NCBI GenBank assembly: GCA_003523945.1
Contig: DOFS01000565.1
Location: forward strand, 6,245 to 11,528
DNA from: Nitrospiraceae bacterium
Lineage (GTDB): Bacteria; Nitrospirota; Nitrospiria; Nitrospirales; UBA8639
Direction: 5' to 3'
DNA: 5,284 nucleotides
In this document: piece by piece, positions 1-4,745 of the stretch
Numbering within the stretch: the stretch's first letter is position 1
Layout of the letters: each line of letters opens with the position of its first letter
The notes under the pieces: generated by a model
The model's database searches: none
The model's input: only the letters and a program-made list of their open reading frames with translations
Told to the model about the DNA's origin: nothing
Translations under genes and position numbers: made by a program

Positions 1-1064
1 GAATGAATTCCCCGGAGGCTCCCTTTTGGGCGGAGCGTATCCTATATCGCACGTTAGTACAGGGAGGCGTGACGACTCTGCGGGATGTGGGTGGAGCCAC
101 CTCTGTCCTGAAGCGGCTCGTGGACCAGGGCGTGATGTTGGGTCCGCGCCTCAAGTTGGCCATTTGCATGCTCTCCACCACGGGAGGGCATGCGGATTTT
201 CGAGGGCCAGATCGATGTTGTGGGGAGCTTTCGCGTTTGTGGCCGGCTGGTCCCGGTCGTCCGTCCAGTATCGTCGATGGGCCGTGGGAATGTCGAAAAC
301 GGGTAAGGGAGATTGCCGCCTGCGGGGGCGATCTTGTGAAAATTTGTGCCAGCCCAGGTGTGGTTTCCCCTACCGACCATTTGGAGCATCGGGATTTTAC
401 TCTTGAGGAAATGGACGCGATTTGTGACGAAGCGGCTGGGCGTGGGATGTATGTGGCGGCCCATGCCCATAGTCAGAATGGCATCAAGTTGGCTATTCAG
501 GCTGGAGTCAAAGATCTCCAACATATTTCATTTATGAATGAGGATCTGGCAGAACTGGCGTATGCGAAGGGGTGTACTGTGACTCCGACTGCTTGGGTAG
601 GACAGAGATTAGCCCAGTCCGAGGAGTTTAATGCTTTCATTCGCGCTAAAGTTCATCAGGTTGCCGAGCGCCATGCGCATGCAGTCAAATCCGCGCAGGC
701 CAGCGGGGTCAAACTCTTGGCTGGAACTGATCCGGTATTACCCGATATGCATGGCCGGAATTACATGGAGATAGTTGCGTTGATAGCAGAGGGGGTACCG
801 CCCCTGGCAGCATGGTTCGGGGCAACTGGATTGGCGTCAGAGCAACTGGGCCAAACTGACACCGGAATTCTCGCAGAGGGAAAGCGTGCCGACCTCCTGG
901 TCTGTCGGGAGGACGTAATTGAGAATCCCTCACGCTTTGACCATGGAGCCCTTCTGGAAGTGCTAAAGGATGGGTGGGGGTATCGCAATGGACTCCCCCA
1001 GCTACGACAGCGTACGTTTACTCATTGCGTTGATCTGGCTCTCGGATCACGCCCTGTTCCCTAA
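1..1064 (+). CDS. Metal-dependent amidohydrolase (imidazolonepropionase / Xaa-Pro dipeptidase-like), 5'-truncated by window edge
   Basis: The C-terminal part of an amidohydrolase-superfamily TIM-barrel enzyme. Numbering from the Met at base 3, the expected landmarks appear in order: the GVTTLRDVGG strand near residues 22-31, GGHADF at 61-66, a probable carboxylated metal-bridging Lys113 in GGDLVKICASPG, metal-ligand His154 in AAHAHS, His174 in QHISF, the catalytic Asp243 in AGTDP, and the closing GILAEGKRADLLV strand at 288-300. The N-terminal HxH metal motif, usually some tens of residues before GVTTLRDVG, is absent here. The family is usually 400-430 aa, so the Met at base 3 is almost certainly internal and the gene begins upstream of the window; bases 1-2 belong to the preceding codon. 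It probably hydrolyses a cyclic amide, dipeptide or similar C-N bond using bound metal. The substrate cannot be read from the sequence, since this subfamily contains enzymes annotated as prolidases, lactonases and imidazolonepropionases. No signal peptide can be assessed. It converges with the next gene, with a 44-nt gap. Confidence 0.88.
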   Translation, partial: MNSPEAPFWAERILYRTLVQGGVTTLRDVGGATSVLKRLVDQGVMLGPRLKLAICMLSTTGGHADFRGPDRCCGELSRLWPAGPGRPSSIVDGPWECRKRVREIAACGGDLVKICASPGVVSPTDHLEHRDFTLEEMDAICDEAAGRGMYVAAHAHSQNGIKLAIQAGVKDLQHISFMNEDLAELAYAKGCTVTPTAWVGQRLAQSEEFNAFIRAKVHQVAERHAHAVKSAQASGVKLLAGTDPVLPDMHGRNYMEIVALIAEGVPPLAAWFGATGLASEQLGQTDTGILAEGKRADLLVCREDVIENPSRFDHGALLEVLKDGWGYRNGLPQLRQRTFTHCVDLALGSRPVP

Positions 1065-1108
1065 TCAACAAAAAATGAGAAAAAATGAATGGTTGTTATA
1101 GCGGATGT

Positions 1109-1699
1109 TTAGGCATCGGTCTTGGGTGTAGGGGCGATTTCATCACCTGTTTCAGCGACTTCTTCCATATCCACGATGAGTTCGCCCTTTGGGGAATAAA
1201 ACCCCTGTCCGTCGATTTGCACAATGCCGTTACAGTTTTCCTGAAAAAATTCAAGAATCCATCCGTTAAAGTCATAGCCCTCATCAGTAATATCTTTTTT
1301 AACCATTTGTGTCGTGGCAATGAAACGGGCTTTTGAGATACATTCCCGTGCGATCTCGGCTTCGACATCATCAAAGACAGATATCCTGTTGAAAAAGGAC
1401 GTTTTTTCTCCCTCAAACACATCCTGATAGGTACCTCGGTCTCGCACGCAAAATAATTGAATGGGTTTCCTCTCACGGCTGTAACCGAGTGACACATGAA
1501 CCCAATCCCAATCCTCCAGTGCGGCGGGATCCATTTTTGGAATCAGTGGAACTTGATTTTTTGATTTAAGAAAGTCCAGAAGCAACTTCAGGGGGGGGCT
1601 GTCCTCACGTGTGCAAAACACCCGTGAATAGGTCAGTTCTTCTTGTTCAGGAGTGTCTGATTGTTTGGGGGAGGGGATAACAGGTAATTCTTTTGCCAT
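1109..1699 (-). CDS. Conserved-looking hypothetical protein, 196 aa, soluble
   Basis: I do not recognise the family. The product is 196 aa with no signal peptide and no membrane segment. Residues 1-25 are a Pro/Glu-rich, probably disordered leader. Residues 26-176 look folded, with the pattern WDWVHVSLGY (64-73), KPIQLFCVRDRG (78-89), an acidic helix FDDVEAEIAREC (109-120), and an alternating strand block GYDFNGWILEFF (141-152), NGIVQIDGQGFYSPKG (157-172). The last 20 residues are acidic and probably unstructured. The aromatic-rich strands suggest a small alpha+beta domain, but I assign no function. An in-frame TTG at 1705 would add two residues, but AAGAGG (complement of 1708-1713) lies 8 nt from the ATG at 1699 and only 2 nt from the TTG, so ATG is chosen. 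It stands alone, transcribed away from the HU gene and towards the amidohydrolase. Confidence 0.8.
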   Translation of the reverse strand: MAKELPVIPSPKQSDTPEQEELTYSRVFCTREDSPPLKLLLDFLKSKNQVPLIPKMDPAALEDWDWVHVSLGYSRERKPIQLFCVRDRGTYQDVFEGEKTSFFNRISVFDDVEAEIARECISKARFIATTQMVKKDITDEGYDFNGWILEFFQENCNGIVQIDGQGFYSPKGELIVDMEEVAETGDEIAPTPKTDA

Positions 1700-1707
1700 G
1701 ATCAATG

Positions 1708-1713
1708 CCTCTT
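1708..1713 (-). promoter_or_regulatory. Shine-Dalgarno deciding the start of the 196-aa hypothetical gene
   Basis: The minus strand reads AAGAGG here, followed by 8 nt and then ATG at 1699. This spacing fits the ATG and excludes the TTG at 1705, which would sit only 2 nt from it. Confidence 0.6.
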
Positions 1714-1861
1714 GAGTGTTGTGCCGGTTGCATGAATGACTAAAGTAGGTAGAATGAGTACCATGGCTACTTTACCTTGGGAAAAGCCAAGGCAGCAAGG
1801 CGCGCGGACCAATCAAAAATGTTTGGCAAAAGAATATTCCCCGCGCTGGGCTTGTTTTTTG

Positions 1862-1890
1862 TTGACAGTTTTTGAGGCATTCGGTAGACT
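1862..1890 (+). promoter_or_regulatory. Probable sigma70-type promoter of the HU gene
   Basis: A perfect -35 hexamer TTGACA (1862-1867), a 17-nt spacer, and a -10 hexamer TAGACT (1885-1890; 4 of 6 matches to TATAAT). Initiation would fall near 1897, giving an HU leader of about 145 nt. It points at the only + strand gene downstream. The call rests on consensus match and position only; a second start closer to the gene is not excluded. Confidence 0.5.
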
Positions 1891-1985
1891 CGAGCGCCGT
1901 TGTGATAGAGGGGAAAGCTGTTTCCACGTTAAACCCTTTTTTCATAATGACAGACAAGGCCATCCTTCCTTGGAATTTCAGAATC

Positions 1986-1997
1986 AACGTTAACGTT
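1986..1997. repeat. 12-bp perfect palindrome AACGTTAACGTT in the HU leader
   Basis: The sequence equals its own reverse complement and is also a tandem duplication of the hexamer AACGTT. The heptamer ACGTTAA occurs at 1987-1993 and 1993-1999, with a third copy at 1926-1932 in the same leader. It lies 45 nt before the HU start codon and about 90 nt after the predicted transcription start. It could be an operator for a dimeric regulator, or chance in AT-rich DNA. Confidence 0.45.
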
Positions 1998-2026
1998 AAT
2001 GGTGTCTCTTACTAAACAATTCAATT

Positions 2027-2033
2027 GAGGAGG
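2027..2033 (+). promoter_or_regulatory. Strong Shine-Dalgarno of the HU gene
   Basis: GAGGAGG lies 8 nt before the ATG at 2042. It selects this ATG over a second in-frame ATG four codons later (2054) and suggests high translation, as expected for an abundant nucleoid protein. Confidence 0.8.
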
Positions 2034-2041
2034 AAATCTGT

Positions 2042-2332
2042 ATGGGAAAGGCCATGACAAAGTCCCAGATTGCCGATCATCTGGCTAAAAAAGCTGATGT
2101 CACCAAGAAAATTGCAACACAGATTCTTGATGATTTTGCTACCTTGGCTTACAAAGAAGCCAAGAATGCGTTTGTGGTTCCAGGAATTGGTAAGCTGGTG
2201 CTTGCTCACCGGAAAGCCAGAATGGGCAGAAATCCCCAAACAGGAGCTGCAATTAAAATCCCCGCAAAGCGAGTGGTAAAATTCCGCGTAGCAAAAGCGG
2301 CCAAGGATGCGATCTTGGGGGTTAAAAAGTAA
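2042..2332 (+). CDS. HU/IHF-family DNA-binding protein
   Basis: A 96-aa, Lys-rich histone-like protein that should act as a dimer on DNA in the nucleoid, bending or compacting it. Residues 5-45 form the helical dimerisation body (MTKSQIADHLAKKADVTKKI...). VVPGIGKLVL (45-54) is the typical beta turn, with Gly where HU has GFG. The DNA-binding arm carries the diagnostic GRNPQTG at 62-68, including the intercalating Pro65. Residues 69-93 (AAIKIPAKRVVKFRVAKAAKD) complete the arm and the C-terminal helix. Length is close to the usual 90-100 aa. A short MGKA extension precedes the usual MTK start; the Shine-Dalgarno favours the longer form. The gene stands alone, with its own promoter and terminator. 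Whether it behaves as HU or IHF, or forms heterodimers, cannot be told here. Confidence 0.95.
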   Translation: MGKAMTKSQIADHLAKKADVTKKIATQILDDFATLAYKEAKNAFVVPGIGKLVLAHRKARMGRNPQTGAAIKIPAKRVVKFRVAKAAKDAILGVKK

Positions 2333-2341
2333 CGGTTCCTC

Positions 2342-2683
2342 TTACAAGACACCACCCATTCGGCTTAACCCCTCTCTAAGCCGGTTGGTTTGAGTGAATA
2401 AAAGGGGGCAGGCCTCACCTTCTCCATTCCAAAGTCTCTCAACAGCCGAGTCCAGGTCCCTGGGCTCGGCTGTTGTATTTTTGTGCTGATGGAGCACTCG
2501 AAAGACTAAAGTGGAAAGAACCTCTTTTGAGGTTGATTGTAGAAAGCGTTCGATCTCCTCAAGGCTCAACCGGTAATATTCGTGATCAACATGAGGCTTC
2601 TGTGCCAACATGCAGGTCATCTGTGACGCGGTAATGTAAATGTTCCTTGTCAGCGAAGGGGAAATTCTTGCTAAGTCGTGCAC
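2342..2683 (-). CDS. Doubtful small hypothetical protein, 113 aa, antisense to the HU terminator
   Basis: An open frame of 113 codons from a GTG at 2683 to a TAA next to the HU stop codon. An in-frame stop lies six codons upstream of the GTG. For it: the middle (residues 38-68) reads like a genuine amphipathic helical segment, for example LSLEEIERFLQSTSKEVL, and codon use is not odd. Against it: no good Shine-Dalgarno (AAGGG lies about 12 nt before the GTG), no recognisable family, no Shine-Dalgarno at the internal Met22 or Met25 either, and its codons run through the HU terminator stem. If real it is a soluble protein converging on the HU gene with a 9-nt gap. I cannot decide from sequence alone. 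Confidence 0.35.
   Translation of the reverse strand: MHDLARISPSLTRNIYITASQMTCMLAQKPHVDHEYYRLSLEEIERFLQSTSKEVLSTLVFRVLHQHKNTTAEPRDLDSAVERLWNGEGEACPLLFTQTNRLREGLSRMGGVL
2361..2383. repeat. Inverted repeat (hairpin) in the HU 3' region
   Basis: CGGCTTA (2361-2367) and TAAGCCG (2377-2383) form a perfect 7-bp stem with a 9-nt loop, 28 nt after the HU stop. It has no T run on either strand, so it is not a convincing terminator by itself. It may stabilise the HU mRNA 3' end. It also falls within the doubtful minus-strand ORF. Confidence 0.45.
2441..2482 (+). terminator. Rho-independent terminator downstream of the HU gene
   Basis: AACAGCCGAG (2441-2450) and CTCGGCTGTT (2465-2474) make a perfect 10-bp GC-rich stem. 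The 14-nt loop itself contains CCAGG/CCTGG. After the stem comes GTA and then T5 (2478-2482). The T run exists only in the + direction, so it would stop transcripts from the HU gene, whose stop codon is 109 nt upstream. Confidence 0.8.
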
Positions 2684-2790
2684 ACGTGTTTTAGGCCCTT
2701 ACGCAGGAACAACCTCAGTGAGTCGTTGTGGAATCCATGCTTCACCGGCTTTCATTTGAATACTATTGTTAGGGGATTTTTTTCAACATC

Positions 2791-3552
2791 ATGTCCAGCT
2801 CGGCTTCTCGTCTTGGCGAAATTTTTCTGCATCGTGGGGATCTGGCCAAGGCTCGTGATTCGTATGAACAGGCCACACTTGAGGCCAGGCAGCTAGGCTC
2901 TCCCAAGGCTTTGTCGGATGCCCTGGGCAACCTGGGAAATGTGAACGCGTTGTTAGAACGCTATGACCAAGCGGAGGCTTGTTACCGGGAAGTTCTGGAT
3001 ATTCAACGAACCTTGCAAGAAGAGGATGCTATCGGGGAAACCCTGGTGAATTTAGGAAGCCTCAAAGCCGACACGGGGCAGCCCGAGACGGCGCACGCGT
3101 TTTATTTGGAAGCCATTGATTATTTAACGCCGCTCGGGAATGAACGCGCATTGGGGATTTTATACAGCAATCTGGCTTTGCAGGAATTACAGTTAAATCG
3201 GCCTGAATCGGCCATTGAGGTCTTTCATACGGCTCTCGATTATCATCGCAAAGTCGGGAATGAGGACGGCTTGGCTACCACCTACGGGCAACTAGGAAAA
3301 ACCTTTCTTCAGTTGGGCAATCTTAAGCGGGCCGAGGCCTGTCTCAATAATGCAACTGAACATTTCATTAAACTAGGACATAGTGTCGGTGAGGCAGGTG
3401 CGTTGCGCCTACTGGCTGACGTCTACATTGAGCGAGATGATCACATTTCTGCCCTTCGCTGCCTAGAACGGGTTCTGCAAATTGACAGGACTCATCGACT
3501 ACCCCAGTTAGAAAGTGACCGCCAACGATTAGCTCGGCTGAGTGGATCCTGA
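2791..3552 (+). CDS. Tetratricopeptide (TPR) repeat protein, six 40-residue units
   Basis: A 253-aa protein that is almost entirely helical repeat. Units of 40 residues fall at about 4-41, 42-81, 82-121, 122-161, 162-201 and 202-235. Each carries the TPR pattern of L/Y-x-x-LG, a central G/R-D/N and A-x-x-x-Y/F/L; examples are LGEIFLHRGDLAKA, LGNVNALLERYDQAEACY and LGKTFLQLGNLKRAEACL. The 40-residue period, with inter-repeat G-N/S-x-x-A/G/E-L/I linkers, resembles the kinesin-light-chain/MalT class more than the 34-residue class. Such proteins are binding scaffolds in the cytosol. There is no signal peptide and no catalytic or DNA-binding domain attached. The last 18 residues form a charged capping helix. 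The start is weak: AGGGGA lies 15 nt before the ATG, and an in-frame stop at 2770-2772 rules out an upstream extension beyond a few codons. Partner unknown. Confidence 0.88.
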   Translation: MSSSASRLGEIFLHRGDLAKARDSYEQATLEARQLGSPKALSDALGNLGNVNALLERYDQAEACYREVLDIQRTLQEEDAIGETLVNLGSLKADTGQPETAHAFYLEAIDYLTPLGNERALGILYSNLALQELQLNRPESAIEVFHTALDYHRKVGNEDGLATTYGQLGKTFLQLGNLKRAEACLNNATEHFIKLGHSVGEAGALRLLADVYIERDDHISALRCLERVLQIDRTHRLPQLESDRQRLARLSGS

Positions 3553-3883
3553 CTGAATGGTCATAAGAAAAACTATTAAGGCTATTGAAAGGCGGCTTTC
3601 AGTAACCTCAAAATTTTTCACGAGTATACAAGACAAGGACCTCTTCCCTGTTTCCAAACGACAAGATCCTGCTCTGGATGAGTGTACTTTTACACTTTGA
3701 GCCCTGCCCTTACAATCGGGAGATTTTTTCCTCCAGTTCAGGGAGGGAAAGTGTTTTCGCCTGCGTTAAAGACGGCTTTGGCCACAGGCTTGGCTTTATG
3801 TTGGTCAATAAAGACCAGAGTTTTCACGCCATCCTTGCCGGCCCCGACTTAAGGAAAATTTCCTGAGAACCCGTGATATTTTT
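3553..3883. other. Gene-poor region between TPR and globin genes with several short inverted repeats
   Basis: The flanking genes converge across 331 nt, so no promoter is required here. A 62-codon open frame (3678-3866, +) has no Shine-Dalgarno and no protein-like pattern; I do not call it. Inverted repeats seen: AGTGTA (3681-3686) / TACACT (3691-3696) with loop CTTT; CCTCC (3730-3734) / GGAGG (3742-3746), extended by TTT/AAA past a single bulged G; TGGTC (3802-3806) / GACCA (3813-3817); and AGGAAA/TTTCCT (3852-3864) around one central base. None carries a clean T run that would terminate the globin gene. Its nature is unresolved: decayed gene, small RNA, or plain spacer. Confidence 0.45.
3583..3618 (+). 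terminator. Possible terminator of the TPR gene
   Basis: TATTGAAAG (3583-3591) and CTTTCAGTA (3596-3604) pair into a 9-bp stem with one G-U pair and a GCGG loop, 30 nt after the TPR stop. A T5 run (3614-3618) follows only after a 9-nt gap, which is longer than in a canonical terminator, and the stem is AT-rich. It is the best terminator candidate for this gene. Confidence 0.45.
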
Positions 3884-4354
3884 TTAAGTTTTTCGTTCGA
3901 CAATATAAGATCGTAAATTCCCGATTTTGGCCATCACCTCATCATGTTCCCGCTCAGGAACCTTGAATTCCCTGAGTGTCGCAGCCAAATGGTTTACGAC
4001 GATATCAAACTCTTTGTCGGTGATACCCAGACCCTCATGGGTCCGTTCTAGTGGTCGATTGATCTTTTGGCAGGGGCCCCCGGTGTTGAAGCACAGTAGG
4101 TTTTTGTTCTTTTGCCGTAATTGATCTCTGGTATCAGTTCCCATCCCCACAAAAAATCGACCCACCACTGGGTCGTCCCATACCCTTGTTAGAAAAACAT
4201 CAACGACGGCGGAGATCGCATCGTAACCTCCAAGCCGCTCATATAAAGATTTATCTGTGTTCGCAAAGCTGAGGTGTTGGAACGTCCCAACCCATAGGAA
4301 AATGGCTGTAAGGCAGAGAATGAGGTGGGCGCGAGACAGTAAACGAACTTTCAT
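3884..4354 (-). CDS. Exported group 1 truncated hemoglobin (2/2 globin)
   Basis: A 156-aa protein with a Sec signal peptide: basic start MKVRLLSRAH, hydrophobic core LILCLTAIFLWVG (11-23), and likely cleavage after SFA (Ala31). Cys14 is not in a valid lipobox, so it is probably soluble in the periplasm. The mature part is a 2/2 globin that binds haem. It has the SLYERLGG start (36-43), the CD1 Phe in RFF (Phe68), the GGP turn (92-94), the proximal F8 His106 in THEGLGIT, and the FDIVVNHLAATLREFKVP G-helix region. Compared by eye with M. tuberculosis TrHbN, the B10 Tyr position holds Leu55, E11 Gln is replaced by Asn83, and there are about 3 extra residues between CD1 and helix E. Cys88 and Cys95 flank the GGP turn and could form a disulfide after export. 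The role is probably O2 or NO binding or NO dioxygenation, but this is inferred from family. The gene stands alone and has a strong Shine-Dalgarno. Confidence 0.9.
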   Translation of the reverse strand: MKVRLLSRAHLILCLTAIFLWVGTFQHLSFANTDKSLYERLGGYDAISAVVDVFLTRVWDDPVVGRFFVGMGTDTRDQLRQKNKNLLCFNTGGPCQKINRPLERTHEGLGITDKEFDIVVNHLAATLREFKVPEREHDEVMAKIGNLRSYIVERKT

Positions 4355-4361
4355 GTAATTT

Positions 4362-4368
4362 CCTCCTT
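4362..4368 (-). promoter_or_regulatory. Shine-Dalgarno of the globin gene
   Basis: The minus strand reads AAGGAGG, 7 nt before the ATG at 4354. This near-perfect site fixes the start and therefore the presence of the signal peptide. Confidence 0.8.
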
Positions 4369-4413
4369 ATTGAGACAAAAGCCCTATTTTTCAAATATGG
4401 TTTGAGGAGGGCG

Positions 4414-4428
4414 CTCTTTTTAAAAGAG
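4414..4428. repeat. Inverted repeat CTCTTTTTAAAAGAG upstream of the globin gene
   Basis: CTCTTTT and AAAAGAG flank a single central T, giving a 15-bp quasi-palindrome 60 nt before the globin start codon. Position and symmetry suit an operator or a leader hairpin. I do not recognise it as a known consensus; it is not an FNR-type TTGAT-N4-ATCAA site. Confidence 0.4.
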
Positions 4429-4482
4429 TCACGGGAGCAGGGCAGAAACTCAGAAGCCGTGAATGCCTGTGAAACTTCGATC

Positions 4483-4505
4483 AGAGGTCCAGCCTTGTGA
4501 CCTCT
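4483..4505. repeat. Inverted repeat AGAGGTC-N9-GACCTCT
   Basis: A perfect 7-bp inverted repeat with a 9-nt spacer, about 130 nt upstream of the globin start. There is no T run on either side, so it is not a terminator. It may be a regulator site for either divergent gene, or incidental. Confidence 0.4.
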
Positions 4506-4745
4506 CATTCCCTTGGCATCATAACGAACTCTTTGTTTGCCTGACTACCCTATAGACCTTTTCCTAGAAGCTTTATGCTGGTTGTCCTCCTTTAATTTCT
4601 CCCCGTTTCCTCTCAAACGAAATAATAACTTGTGTCATAGAGCGCGAATACGTTGGTGTGATAAATTGACCATGTCCTGATGATAAGCATTGGTTAACTG
4701 TCACACAAAATGGGCTCTCACTTTAGGATGGGGTAGAGCGTACGA

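Larger units (their letters stand above)
1700..2041. other. Gene-free divergent intergenic region between the hypothetical gene and the HU gene
   Basis: This is a 342-nt stretch with no convincing gene; short ORFs in it have no Shine-Dalgarno and no protein-like composition. It must hold the promoters of two divergent genes. Visible structure: an inverted repeat CCTTGG (1775-1780) / CCAAGG (1787-1792) with a 6-nt loop; GCGCGG (1802-1807) / CCGCGC (1841-1846), enclosing CCAA (1809-1812) / TTGG (1822-1825) and an 8-bp palindrome GAATATTC (1832-1839), followed by a T6 run at 1855-1860; a small GGAAA/TTTCC hairpin with loop GCTG (1912-1925); and the 12-bp palindrome described separately. The 1775-1860 elements lie upstream of the likely HU promoter, so they are not part of its leader. 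Confidence 0.6.
4355..4745. other. Divergent intergenic region between globin and ppnN
   Basis: A 391-nt stretch that should contain the promoters of both flanking genes. No -35/-10 pair of good quality and spacing stands out for either; TTGACC at 4666-4671 has no matching -10 hexamer at 16-18 nt. An 85-codon minus-strand frame (4251-4508) overlaps the globin signal-peptide region in another frame, has its only Shine-Dalgarno-like bases right against its start, and is not called. The region does hold two perfect inverted repeats, listed separately, and an isolated Shine-Dalgarno-like AAAGGAGG on the minus strand (4586-4593) with no start codon at proper distance. Confidence 0.6.

Noticed and set aside
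3..5. ATG at base 3 as the true start of the amidohydrolase
   Set aside because: The family's N-terminal HxH metal motif is missing and the protein is shorter than usual, so this Met is internal and the start is upstream of the window.
54..524. Long minus-strand frame inside the amidohydrolase gene
   Set aside because: Shadow of a well-supported gene; the translation has no family features.
1070..1088. Two AAAAAATGA copies between the convergent first two genes, as a terminator for the minus-strand gene
   Set aside because: They give T runs on the minus strand but no convincing stem precedes them.
1703..1705. TTG as the start of the 196-aa hypothetical protein
   Set aside because: It sits only 2 nt from the AAGAGG ribosome site, while the ATG at 1699 has the proper 8-nt spacing.
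3678..3866. 62-codon open frame on the + strand
   Set aside because: No Shine-Dalgarno, no recognisable pattern, and it runs across several inverted repeats.
4251..4508. 85-codon minus-strand frame upstream of the globin
   Set aside because: It overlaps the globin signal peptide in another frame, has no properly spaced ribosome site and does not look like a protein.
4586..4593. Shine-Dalgarno-like AAAGGAGG on the minus strand
   Set aside because: No start codon follows at 5-12 nt, so it does not mark a gene; possibly chance or a relic.
4656..4706. GTGTGA ... TCACAC inverted pair resembling CRP half-sites
   Set aside because: The halves are separated by 39 nt, far from the 6-nt spacing of a CRP site.
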